Positions 1-5,770 of a stretch of 8,220 nucleotides of DNA are shown here, in pieces. Made by a program: the position numbers and the translations under genes. The notes beneath the pieces are model-generated. The model was not told the DNA's origin and searched no databases. It saw only the letters and a program-made list of their open reading frames with translations. Location: NCBI RefSeq assembly GCF_905203285.1, contig NZ_CAJKVK010000085.1, positions 1-8,220 of the forward strand, written 5' to 3'. The stretch's first letter is position 1; the number at the start of each line of letters is the position of its first letter. The stretch is from an uncultured Succinatimonas sp. (GTDB lineage: Bacteria; Pseudomonadota; Gammaproteobacteria; Enterobacterales; Succinivibrionaceae).

Positions 1-143
1 ATAGTTGAAACCACTTTGGCATCGGTCATTCCGATTAACTGAATTGTTCCTGGCATGGCTAGCAGATTGCCGGCAAAACCGGTAATCGCGTTTATGAGCA
101 TCGCTCCGAAAAAAATAGCACCGACGCCAAGTTTCTCTAACAT
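1..143 (-). CDS. TauE/SafE (TSUP) family membrane exporter, N-terminal fragment
   Basis: Only the first 47 codons are inside the window; the gene runs off the left edge. The translation begins MLEKLGVGAIFFGAMLINAI and continues with a glycine- and proline-containing hydrophobic stretch (TGFAGNLLAMPGTIQLIGM), then TDAKVVST. A first membrane helix followed by a GFxGxLLAxP-like turn and a polar segment ending in VxST is the usual N-terminal pattern of the TauE/SafE (TSUP) permeases. These move sulfite, sulfoacetate and other small organic anions across the inner membrane. The ATG at 141-143 is preceded on its strand by GAGAG about 7 nt away. It lies 46 bp downstream of the LysR-type gene in the same direction with no hairpin between them, so the two may be co-transcribed. 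The family call rests on a short fragment and the substrate cannot be told. Confidence 0.65.
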   Translation of the reverse strand, partial: MLEKLGVGAIFFGAMLINAITGFAGNLLAMPGTIQLIGMTDAKVVST

Positions 144-189
144 ACAAATCTCTCGATAAATTAATTAAAACGCCGTTAAGATAGCACTT

Positions 190-1077
190 TTACAAGTGTT
201 TTTTAAGCGTCTGCAAAAAAGTTGCCGCGGCAGGAGAAAACACCTGATATTTTTTCCAAACCAAAACCAAACCTGATTTAAGTTCGGGTTTTAATGGAAT
301 AAAGCACAAATCGCTGTCATCTCCGGTATTTATTATGTTGTCAATTGACACAATATATCCTGTACCGTTTTTAGCAAGCATTGCCGCGTTAAACAACAAA
401 TTGAACGTCGCTATTATGTTCAACTTTTCAAAGTCATCACCAAACCATTTGATAAATTTATTGTCCTCTTTGGCATCAATTGCCTGACGGGACATAATAA
501 GCGGCAAATCTACAAGATCGGATTTTTCAATAAATTTCTTATAAGCCAAAGGATCATCTTTTCTCATGATAACGCCCCATCTATCGCTTGATGGCAGCCG
601 TACATAATCGTATTTTGAAATATCCGCAGGCTCAATCAAAATTCCAAAATCTATAAGTCCTTTATCAAGCCGATACGTAACATCTGAAGCATTACCGCTG
701 TATAAATGAAAGTGCATTTGGGGATAAGCTGTAATAAGCTCGTTTATAACATCAGCAACAAATCTTATTGCCGCGGTTTCACCGCCGCCTATATAAACAT
801 CTCCTGTAATTTCAGATCGGAAATTATCAAATTCAGCTTCGGTTTTCCCAACTAAATCCAATATTTCCTCAGCGCGCTTTCTAAGCAGAATTCCTTCCTC
901 GGTCAAAGCGACGCTGTGACTTGATCGAATGAATAATTTATGCCCGAGTCTATCTTCAAGTTCTTGAATTTGGCGCGACAAAGTCGGCTGCGTGACATGA
1001 AGAGTATTTGCCGCTCGAGTTATGTTTCCTTCGCGTGCGATAGCCAAAAAATATATTAATACTCTAAATTCGAGCAT
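190..1077 (-). CDS. LysR-type transcriptional regulator
   Basis: This 295-residue protein has the full length and layout of the LysR family. Residues 2-61 form the winged helix-turn-helix, with the typical scanning segment AANTLHVTQPTLSRQIQELE (about 22-41) and the wing GHKLFIRSSHSVALTEEG. A linker helix follows (about 62-88), then a two-lobed periplasmic-binding-protein-like effector domain starting near GDVYIGGGE (about 92). On the minus strand the start codon is preceded by GAGGTGA, a near-perfect anti-16S match, so this start is secure. The gene is divergent from the operon at 1185-2505 and upstream of the TauE/SafE-like gene on its own strand; LysR proteins commonly control the divergent neighbour and themselves. 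A candidate operator lies in the shared intergenic region. The effector is unknown. Confidence 0.95.
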   Translation of the reverse strand: MLEFRVLIYFLAIAREGNITRAANTLHVTQPTLSRQIQELEDRLGHKLFIRSSHSVALTEEGILLRKRAEEILDLVGKTEAEFDNFRSEITGDVYIGGGETAAIRFVADVINELITAYPQMHFHLYSGNASDVTYRLDKGLIDFGILIEPADISKYDYVRLPSSDRWGVIMRKDDPLAYKKFIEKSDLVDLPLIMSRQAIDAKEDNKFIKWFGDDFEKLNIIATFNLLFNAAMLAKNGTGYIVSIDNIINTGDDSDLCFIPLKPELKSGLVLVWKKYQVFSPAAATFLQTLKKHL

Positions 1078-1094
1078 AAATCACCTCTATTGAA

Positions 1095-1109
1095 ATGCGT
1101 TTTAAGCAT
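1095..1109. promoter_or_regulatory. Candidate LysR operator (T-N11-A dyad)
   Basis: The sequence ATGC-N7-GCAT is a perfect interrupted dyad that fits the T-N11-A consensus of LysR-type regulators. It lies 18 bp upstream of the LysR start codon and about 76 bp upstream of the first gene of the divergent operon. Its centre is about 66 bp upstream of the transcription start predicted from the -10 at 1156-1161, which is where LysR recognition sites usually sit. Binding by the adjacent regulator is inferred. Confidence 0.5.
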
Positions 1110-1131
1110 AGCATGAAATGAAAACAAAGTA

Positions 1132-1161
1132 TTAGCTATTTCAGTATATAAAAACTATATT
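1132..1161 (+). promoter_or_regulatory. Possible promoter of the hydrolase operon
   Basis: A good -10 (TATATT, 1156-1161) is paired with a poor -35 (TTAGCT, 1132-1137) across 18 bp, as is common for activator-dependent promoters. The region also contains AGTAT (1143-1147) and ATACT (1166-1170) as a loose inverted repeat. The region is very AT-rich, so other -10 assignments are possible. Confidence 0.3.
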
Positions 1162-1184
1162 TTAGATACTAAAGGAGCAACAAA

Positions 1185-1403
1185 ATGCTTGAAGATTTAT
1201 TACTGCGGCGCAACCTTATTGACGCCGGCTGCGATGACAGGCAAATAAAAGAATTTTTAAAACTAAACGCGGACGGAATGGTCAACGCGCAAATCAATTT
1301 TTTAAAAGAACAAAGGCGACATCTGCTTGAATGTCTGCACTTTAGGCAAAACCAGATTGACTGTCTTGATTTTTTAATCGGCAGTCTGCAAAAAAGCAGT
1401 TGA
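1185..1403 (+). CDS. Small helical protein with three cysteines, function unknown
   Basis: This 72-residue ORF has a proper Shine-Dalgarno (AAAGGAG, 1171-1177, 7 nt before the ATG) and ends 28 bp before the next gene on the same strand, so it is very likely real and translated. It is hydrophilic with no signal peptide and is predicted to be almost wholly helical: an N-terminal helix, a turn at DAGCDDRQ, a second helix, then a long charged helix from about residue 34 to 69. Cysteines are at 16, 50 and 60. The segment LLECLHFRQNQIDCLDFLIG resembles the C-terminal dimerising helix of MerR-type regulators, but there is no DNA-binding domain. I recall similar short proteins beside hydrolases and LysR regulators in gut anaerobes, without an assigned function. 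It may act as a partner or regulator for the neighbouring hydrolase; this is inference. Confidence 0.85.
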   Translation: MLEDLLLRRNLIDAGCDDRQIKEFLKLNADGMVNAQINFLKEQRRHLLECLHFRQNQIDCLDFLIGSLQKSS

Positions 1404-1431
1404 TTTTTTCAAACAAATAGAGGAAAAAGCA

Positions 1432-2505
1432 ATGAAAATCAAATTTAAAACTTTATGTGCGGCCATTGCAGTAACCGCAGCTGCATCAGGATGTTCCAAT
1501 CAATTTGACAACAATTACACATCAGGTATCAATATGCAGGAAAATATCAAACTTGAAAGCAAATGGGACAAGGTATTCCCTCAAAGTGACAAGGTTAATC
1601 ACAGCAAAGTTACATTCCATAACCGCTATGGAGTAACTTTGGTTGCCGATATGTACGTTCCTAAAAACGCCCAAGGAAAACTTCCTGCAATTGCAGTAAG
1701 CGGACCATTCGGAGCAGTAAAAGAGCAGGCATCGGGACTTTATGCCCAAACTCTTGCACAAAACGGTTTTGTGACCATTGCCTTTGATCCTTCATTTACC
1801 GGTGAGAGCGGAGGAATGCCGCGTTACGTTGCCTCCCCTGACATTAATACCGAAGATTTCAGCGCTGCAGTTGATTATCTTTCAACAAACGCTCTGGTTG
1901 ATCCAGACAAAATCGGCATTTTAGGCATCTGCGGCTGGGGTGGTATGGCCGTTAACGCTGCTGCCATAGACACCCGTATTAAAGCAACCGTCGCCGCAAC
2001 CATGTATGACATGAGTCGCGTCACCGCAAACGGATATTTCGATTCAATGGATGCAAACGGACGCTATGCCTTAAAAGAACAATTAAACGCACAACGTACC
2101 GAAGACTATAAAAACGGTACTTATGCGTTAGCAGGCGGATTGCCTGACGTTCTTCCAGAAAATGCTCCGCAATTTGTAAAAGACTATTATGCCTACTACA
2201 AGACATCTCGCGGATATCATTCCCGTTCTTTAAACTCAAACGGCGGCTGGAATAAGACCTCATCATTATCTTTTATCAATATGCCGATTTTGTCCTATGC
2301 CGACGAAATTAAGAGCCCTGTGCTCTTAATTCACGGCGAAAAAGCTCATTCACGCTATTTTAGTGAAGATACTTTCAAAAAATTAAAGGGCGACAACAAA
2401 GAGCTTATGATCATTCCTGGCGCAAATCATACTGATTTATATGATAATTTTGAAAAAATCCCATTTGATAAAATCATTAAGTTCTATAAAGACAACCTAA
2501 AATAA
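1432..2505 (+). CDS. Alpha/beta hydrolase lipoprotein with cysteine nucleophile
   Basis: The 357-residue product begins with a lipoprotein signal peptide: basic MKIKFK, a hydrophobic core, and the lipobox ASGC with the modified cysteine at 21. Ser at +2 predicts outer-membrane rather than inner-membrane retention. An alpha/beta-hydrolase fold follows: strand and turn FDPSFTGESGG (about 118-128), nucleophile elbow GICGWGG (165-171) with Cys167 where Ser usually stands, a cap region around 190-290, HGEKAHSRYF (301-310) with Glu303 in the usual acid position, and PGANHTDLYD with His333. A Cys-Glu/Asp-His triad resembles dienelactone-hydrolase-like enzymes. GICGWGGMAVNAAA and MPILSY are hallmarks of a family common in gut bacteria and usually annotated only as alpha/beta hydrolase. 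Substrate unknown. GAGGA (1420-1424) gives a good ribosome site. It is the last gene before a strong terminator. Confidence 0.92.
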   Translation: MKIKFKTLCAAIAVTAAASGCSNQFDNNYTSGINMQENIKLESKWDKVFPQSDKVNHSKVTFHNRYGVTLVADMYVPKNAQGKLPAIAVSGPFGAVKEQASGLYAQTLAQNGFVTIAFDPSFTGESGGMPRYVASPDINTEDFSAAVDYLSTNALVDPDKIGILGICGWGGMAVNAAAIDTRIKATVAATMYDMSRVTANGYFDSMDANGRYALKEQLNAQRTEDYKNGTYALAGGLPDVLPENAPQFVKDYYAYYKTSRGYHSRSLNSNGGWNKTSSLSFINMPILSYADEIKSPVLLIHGEKAHSRYFSEDTFKKLKGDNKELMIIPGANHTDLYDNFEKIPFDKIIKFYKDNLK

Positions 2506-2525
2506 GCCATTACAAATAGCGATTC

Positions 2526-2561
2526 AAGCCGTACCTTAAAGTACGGCTTCTTACTTTCTTT
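2526..2561 (+). terminator. Rho-independent terminator after the hydrolase gene
   Basis: A perfect 9-bp stem, AAGCCGTAC (2526-2534) with GTACGGCTT (2541-2549), closes a 6-nt loop and is followed by a T-rich tract (CTTACTTTCTTT). It starts 20 nt after the hydrolase stop codon and separates this operon from the permease gene downstream. Confidence 0.85.
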
Positions 2562-2641
2562 GACATTCTTTTTAATGTAATTGTTAACCAATAAAAAACC
2601 TGCGCTTGCTTCCATCTTTTTACTTTAAGTTCCCCTAAAGA

Positions 2642-2670
2642 TTGAATGTAAATCCCCCTACTGCCATAAT
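2642..2670 (+). promoter_or_regulatory. Candidate sigma-70 promoter of the AEC permease
   Basis: TTGAAT (2642-2647) and CATAAT (2665-2670) are separated by exactly 17 bp, matching the consensus at four and five of six positions. The predicted start near 2677 leaves a leader of about 46 nt. The rest of the 217-bp gap between the hydrolase and the permease holds the terminator and otherwise no feature I recognise. Confidence 0.45.
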
Positions 2671-2722
2671 TACTGCGTATTTAACGATTATCTTCTGCAA
2701 TTTTTGCAAAAACGGATGAGCT

Positions 2723-3652
2723 ATGATCGTAGATGCTCTTGTAATAAAAATAGCCTCACTTTTTCTCATGATGTTTGCAGGCTATATCATGGTACGCTGT
2801 AAAGTTTTACAGCCTAAAGATGCAAAGCCGATTTCAGAAATATCCTTATATCTTATTTTCCCTTGCATCATTATCGTCTCTTTCCAAATAGAATATACTC
2901 AAGATATCCGCGACGGATTGATTCTTGCAACAATAGCTGCCGTAATCATTCATATCATCCTTTTGGGCGTCCCTTGGCTTTTTAAAAACAAGCTAAACCT
3001 TGATGCAGTTGAAAAAGTAACCGTTATTTATTCAAATTCAGGAAATTTAATCATTCCGCTGATTGCCGCCACATTAGGTCCTAAATACGTAATTTACACC
3101 AGCGCCTATACCGCAGTACAAACCGTGCTGCTCTGGAGCCACTGCCGTTACGTATTAATGGGCGGAGGAAAAATAAATATTTTAAGGATCCTGCTTAATA
3201 TAAATTTACTTGCCGTAGCCGTAGGCGGAATTCTTTTCTTTTGCGGAATAAAGCTCTGGCGCCCGGTTTATGATGCTATGGCTTCTATGGGACTTATGAT
3301 CGGCCCTGCCTGCATGCTGGTTACCGGCATGGTCATTGCTTCAATGAATTTAAAAAAGGTTATCCACTATCCGCGCCTGCCGCTTATCGTGGCATTAAGA
3401 CTTATAATAATGCCGGCAATCATCCTTCCTTTTTTATGGATCTTAGATAGAATCGGCAACGTACAGGATTCTGCCGCTATTCTCCTCGTTCCGTTTTTAG
3501 CAACCGCCGCACCTTCTGCCTCAAGTATTACGCAGATGTCGCTTCTTTATCATAACAACACAGAGTATGCCGGACTTTTAAATATGGTCAGCACCATATT
3601 GTGCATCATCACCTATCCGGCTTTTGTATGGTTTTATGAACTGATTTTTTAA
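2723..3652 (+). CDS. AEC (auxin efflux carrier) family permease
   Basis: The 309-residue protein is almost entirely hydrophobic, with about ten membrane segments (roughly 5-24, 38-55, 65-86, 99-118, 121-138, 156-175, 189-208, 218-240, 248-266 and 284-306), the layout of the AEC family. Visible family signatures are the broken helix NSGNLIIPLI (105-114), corresponding to the conserved N-x-G-x-x-x-x-P crossover, and near the end ATAAPSASSITQMSLLYHNN, followed by a helix with TILCIITYP. Members move organic anions such as malate, malonate or citrate-like acids across the inner membrane; the substrate here cannot be inferred. The ribosome site is weak (GGA, 6 nt before ATG). It stands alone between a terminator upstream and ffs downstream, and no hairpin terminator is visible after it, so transcripts may run into ffs. 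Confidence 0.92.
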   Translation: MIVDALVIKIASLFLMMFAGYIMVRCKVLQPKDAKPISEISLYLIFPCIIIVSFQIEYTQDIRDGLILATIAAVIIHIILLGVPWLFKNKLNLDAVEKVTVIYSNSGNLIIPLIAATLGPKYVIYTSAYTAVQTVLLWSHCRYVLMGGGKINILRILLNINLLAVAVGGILFFCGIKLWRPVYDAMASMGLMIGPACMLVTGMVIASMNLKKVIHYPRLPLIVALRLIIMPAIILPFLWILDRIGNVQDSAAILLVPFLATAAPSASSITQMSLLYHNNTEYAGLLNMVSTILCIITYPAFVWFYELIF

Positions 3653-3654
3653 AA

Positions 3655-3688
3655 TGCAAAATATGACTTTGCAAAATAACTTGCAAAA
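3655..3688. repeat. Three TGCAAAA direct repeats upstream of ffs
   Basis: TGCAAAA occurs at 3655-3661, 3670-3676 and 3682-3688, the last overlapping the proposed -35 element of ffs. The spacing is 15 and 12 bp. They may be A-tract or UP-like promoter elements or simply the low-complexity remains of duplication. Confidence 0.4.
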
Positions 3689-3709
3689 AACTTTGTTCTT
3701 TATTATCAT
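3681..3709 (+). promoter_or_regulatory. Candidate sigma-70 promoter of ffs
   Basis: TTGCAA (3681-3686) and TATCAT (3704-3709) are spaced by 17 bp and match consensus at four and five of six positions. The predicted start is near 3716, about 7 nt before the first paired base of the 4.5S RNA. A short 5' leader of this kind would be removed by RNase P, as in Escherichia coli. Confidence 0.5.
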
Positions 3710-3722
3710 CACTATGCTCAAT

Positions 3723-3834
3723 GGGAGGCAGGCAGCCCTCTCGTACTTAGACTTAGTTTAATTGGTCAGGATCGGAAGGTAGCAGCCAGGATTAGGTTTT
3801 AAGGTACCGAGAACAGGTTGTCTGTTTCCCGCCC
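3723..3834 (+). ncRNA. ffs: 4.5S RNA of the signal recognition particle
   Basis: The core GGTCAGGATCGGAAGG followed by TAGCAGCC (3764-3787) is the SRP RNA domain IV: the GGAA tetraloop and the asymmetric and symmetric loops that bind Ffh. The ends form a long closing helix: GGGAGGCAGGCAGCC (3723-3737) pairs with GGTTGTCTGTTTCCC (3816-3830) over 15 consecutive positions, four of them G-U. Next inside, CTCTCGTAC pairs with GTACCGAGA with one bulged G, and CTTAG/TTTAAG continues the rod. The tetraloop stem has A-U in place of the usual U-A, a compensatory change. At about 108-112 nt it matches the short 4.5S type of gammaproteobacteria, without an Alu domain. The RNA works with Ffh and FtsY in co-translational targeting of membrane proteins. 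Exact mature ends are uncertain by a few bases, and there is no terminator hairpin beyond the RNA itself. Confidence 0.95.
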
Positions 3835-3848
3835 ATGAAGATATTCAT

Positions 3849-5117
3849 ATGCCGTCTCTTACCTCTTACTCATCATCTCTTCAAGAGATCATTCTTTCGG
3901 ATCAGCACTATTTAAGTAAAGCGCGCGATTTTGTTAATTTTTTACGTTTTCTAGACACACAGCCGCGGCAATTCTCCCCAAATTTCAGTTTGATTATAAG
4001 ACCGCACGGTTTCGGCATGAGTCTGGCGCTTGAATCTATGGAAGCCATGCTGATGCGTGATGATTTAATATCTGAAGGCTTCTCGGCAAAACACAGCGAA
4101 GAACTCGATATGCCTAAAGCTCCGGCTTTACGCTTATCATTAAAACATCTTAAAGCGACCAATCCCCAAGAGCTTATCGAATCTTTAATAGATATCATGC
4201 AGGTTCAGATGTGGCGCCACCATATTAAGCGCAACATCACCAACTACTCTAATCCTAAAGCCTGCTTTGCCAAGCTGCTTGAAGATCTGGAACAAAAATA
4301 TCAAGACAGCATTGTCGTTTTAATTGATAATTACGAGCTGCCTTTATATCTTGCATCTTTAATGCCAAAAAATCAGCAGGAAACGGCTATCTCCATTTAC
4401 TTTGATATGCTCAATGCCATCAAACAGGCAGGACCTGCGGTTAAGTGGTGTCTTTTAAGCGGTCACGCCAAATTTGCGCTTGCCAATAATATTTCAGAGG
4501 GTATTCCGCTTATAAATGACTTAAGCTTCAGCGAACGCTGCGATACTCTTTTCGGTTTCACTCTTGATGAGATATCGGAATATTTTGATCAGGATTTAAA
4601 AATTCTTGCGCCAAGACAAGGTCTGACCGTAAGTGAACTTAAACACGCATTAAATAAATGCTACGGCGGATTTGTCTTTTCAAAAAGACAAATTCCGGTC
4701 TTGTGCAGTGCATCAGTTAACCGTGCTCTTAATAATGAAGGTGCTTTGTATCCTTACACTTATCATTCGGAATTTTCCTTTATTAGAGACACCTTAAAAA
4801 ATGAAGATCCGGATTTAAGCTGGTTTTTCAATCGTGACGGACAAGATGCCGTATTTGAAAATTCCGTAAGTCTTGAGCCGACACGCAAAGATCTTGCCGC
4901 TTTGTTACTTCAGTACGGCTTTGCATCAATTGATAAAATCACAACCGATGAGGGACCTCTTTCACTGATAACGCGTTACCGCTATAACTGTCCTAACGTT
5001 GAAATGAGAAGGATCCTGAAAATTCTGCAGGGAAAAGCATCACCAAAACTTGCTATGCAAAGAATAAACCCTCAGGTTTTTGAAGACGGTGAAGACGCTT
5101 TTGATATAGAGGAATAA
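3849..5117 (+). CDS. Degenerate AAA-ATPase-like family protein without nuclease domain
   Basis: The 422-residue soluble protein aligns by eye, in order, with the AAA-ATPase-like family (PF09820 type). HYLSKARDFVNFL (20-32) stands for the family's YVDKT segment. LIIRPHGFGMS (48-58) stands for the Walker A RPRRFGKS. SIVVLIDNYELP (154-165) stands for the Walker B LIDEYDxP. LLSGHAKF (202-209), TLFGFTLDEISEYF (233-246), CYGGFVFSK (271-279) and YNCPNVEMRRIL (379-390) match later family blocks. Key residues are changed: Met57 replaces the Walker A lysine and Asn161 the Walker B glutamate, so ATP hydrolysis is unlikely. The family's C-terminal PD-(D/E)XK domain is absent; the protein ends in an acidic tail about 30 residues after the last ATPase block. 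The start fits the family N-terminus although the ribosome site (GAAG, 3837-3840) is weak. The ORF is intact, so it is probably a functional non-catalytic protein; its role is unknown. Confidence 0.85.
   Translation: MPSLTSYSSSLQEIILSDQHYLSKARDFVNFLRFLDTQPRQFSPNFSLIIRPHGFGMSLALESMEAMLMRDDLISEGFSAKHSEELDMPKAPALRLSLKHLKATNPQELIESLIDIMQVQMWRHHIKRNITNYSNPKACFAKLLEDLEQKYQDSIVVLIDNYELPLYLASLMPKNQQETAISIYFDMLNAIKQAGPAVKWCLLSGHAKFALANNISEGIPLINDLSFSERCDTLFGFTLDEISEYFDQDLKILAPRQGLTVSELKHALNKCYGGFVFSKRQIPVLCSASVNRALNNEGALYPYTYHSEFSFIRDTLKNEDPDLSWFFNRDGQDAVFENSVSLEPTRKDLAALLLQYGFASIDKITTDEGPLSLITRYRYNCPNVEMRRILKILQGKASPKLAMQRINPQVFEDGEDAFDIEE
5109..5114 (+). promoter_or_regulatory. Ribosome site of the HAD gene inside the preceding ORF
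   Basis: GAGGAA lies within the last codons of the AAA-like gene, 5 nt before the ATG at 5120; only 2 nt separate the stop and start codons. This supports translational coupling of the two genes. Confidence 0.7.
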
Positions 5118-5119
5118 TA

Positions 5120-5770
5120 ATGTCCTGTGCTTTTTTTGATATGGACGGCACCTTGGTAAACGGTGACACCAACGATCTTTTTTTCAAACATCTTTTAAGC
5201 ATCAAGCTTGTTGACAACAGTTTTTTAGAGCCGATGCATGAGTTTCATCAACTTTATTATGAAGGCAAACTTAAAATCGAAGATTTCATTACTTACGCAA
5301 TAAAACCACTTATCGGAAAAAACTCAGAAGAAGTCTCTAAAATCGTAAAGCCGTGCGTACATGACTTAATATTAAAACACATCCGCAAAGGCGCGCTTGA
5401 GGCAATTGAATTTCACAGAAAACGCAACGATAAGCTTATCATCGTCAGCGCTACCGTCGACTACATCATAAAACCGGTTGCCGATGCTTTAAATATCGAC
5501 TTTGCCATAGCCGCACCGACAGAAAAAATCAACGATAAAATTACCGGCAAATTATCAGGCACGGTTCCGTATCAGGATGGCAAAAGACAGCGCATTATGC
5601 AGTTTCTTAAAGAAAACAGCCTTAGCCTTGATGATGCTTATGCCTACGGCGACAGTGTTAATGATATTGAAATGTTCAAACTCTGTGCGCACCGCTACGC
5701 GGTTAACCCGACTAAAGAGCTGCAGGAAAACGCTTATTTTAAAGAGCTTGAATCTTTAGACTGGAATTAA
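5120..5770 (+). CDS. HAD-superfamily IB phosphatase (SerB-like)
   Basis: The 216-residue protein has all four HAD motifs. Motif I is FFDMDGTL, with nucleophile Asp7 and acid/base Asp9. Motif II is VSAT, with Ser110. Motif III is Lys155 in YQDGKRQR. Motif IV is YGDSVNDIEMF, with Asp178 and Asp182 for magnesium. A helical cap at about 17-95 and the length are typical of the subfamily IB group of phosphoserine-phosphatase-like enzymes, whose members often have unknown small phosphomonoester substrates. The ending YAVNPTKELQENA...DWN also fits that group. It is cytoplasmic. It follows the AAA-like gene by 2 nt, with its ribosome site inside that gene, so the pair forms an operon. True SerB is usually longer with an ACT-like N-terminus or different cap residues, so I do not assign serB. 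Confidence 0.93.
   Translation: MSCAFFDMDGTLVNGDTNDLFFKHLLSIKLVDNSFLEPMHEFHQLYYEGKLKIEDFITYAIKPLIGKNSEEVSKIVKPCVHDLILKHIRKGALEAIEFHRKRNDKLIIVSATVDYIIKPVADALNIDFAIAAPTEKINDKITGKLSGTVPYQDGKRQRIMQFLKENSLSLDDAYAYGDSVNDIEMFKLCAHRYAVNPTKELQENAYFKELESLDWN

Noticed and set aside
1522..1761. Minus-strand ORF of 79 codons inside the hydrolase gene
   Set aside because: Lies wholly within a well-supported gene on the other strand; no ribosome site and no recognisable protein features.
1926..1946. Loss of the catalytic serine, suggesting an inactive hydrolase
   Set aside because: The GICGWGG elbow has Cys in the serine position, as in dienelactone-hydrolase-like families, and acid and histidine candidates are present, so this is more likely an active Cys variant.
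2021..2266. Minus-strand ORF of 81 codons inside the hydrolase gene
   Set aside because: Antisense shadow of the hydrolase; Arg/Ser/Leu-rich composition typical of a wrong frame.
3835..3912. Upstream ATG at 3835 as an alternative start after ffs
   Set aside because: It is in a different frame from the AAA-like gene and its ORF ends after about 25 codons.
3908..4198. Minus-strand ORF of 96 codons inside the AAA-like gene
   Set aside because: Antisense shadow of a gene whose blocks match a known family; no start signals.
5577..5759. Plus-strand ORF of 60 codons inside the HAD gene
   Set aside because: Overlaps the motif IV region of the HAD gene in another frame; the HAD frame is clearly the coding one.
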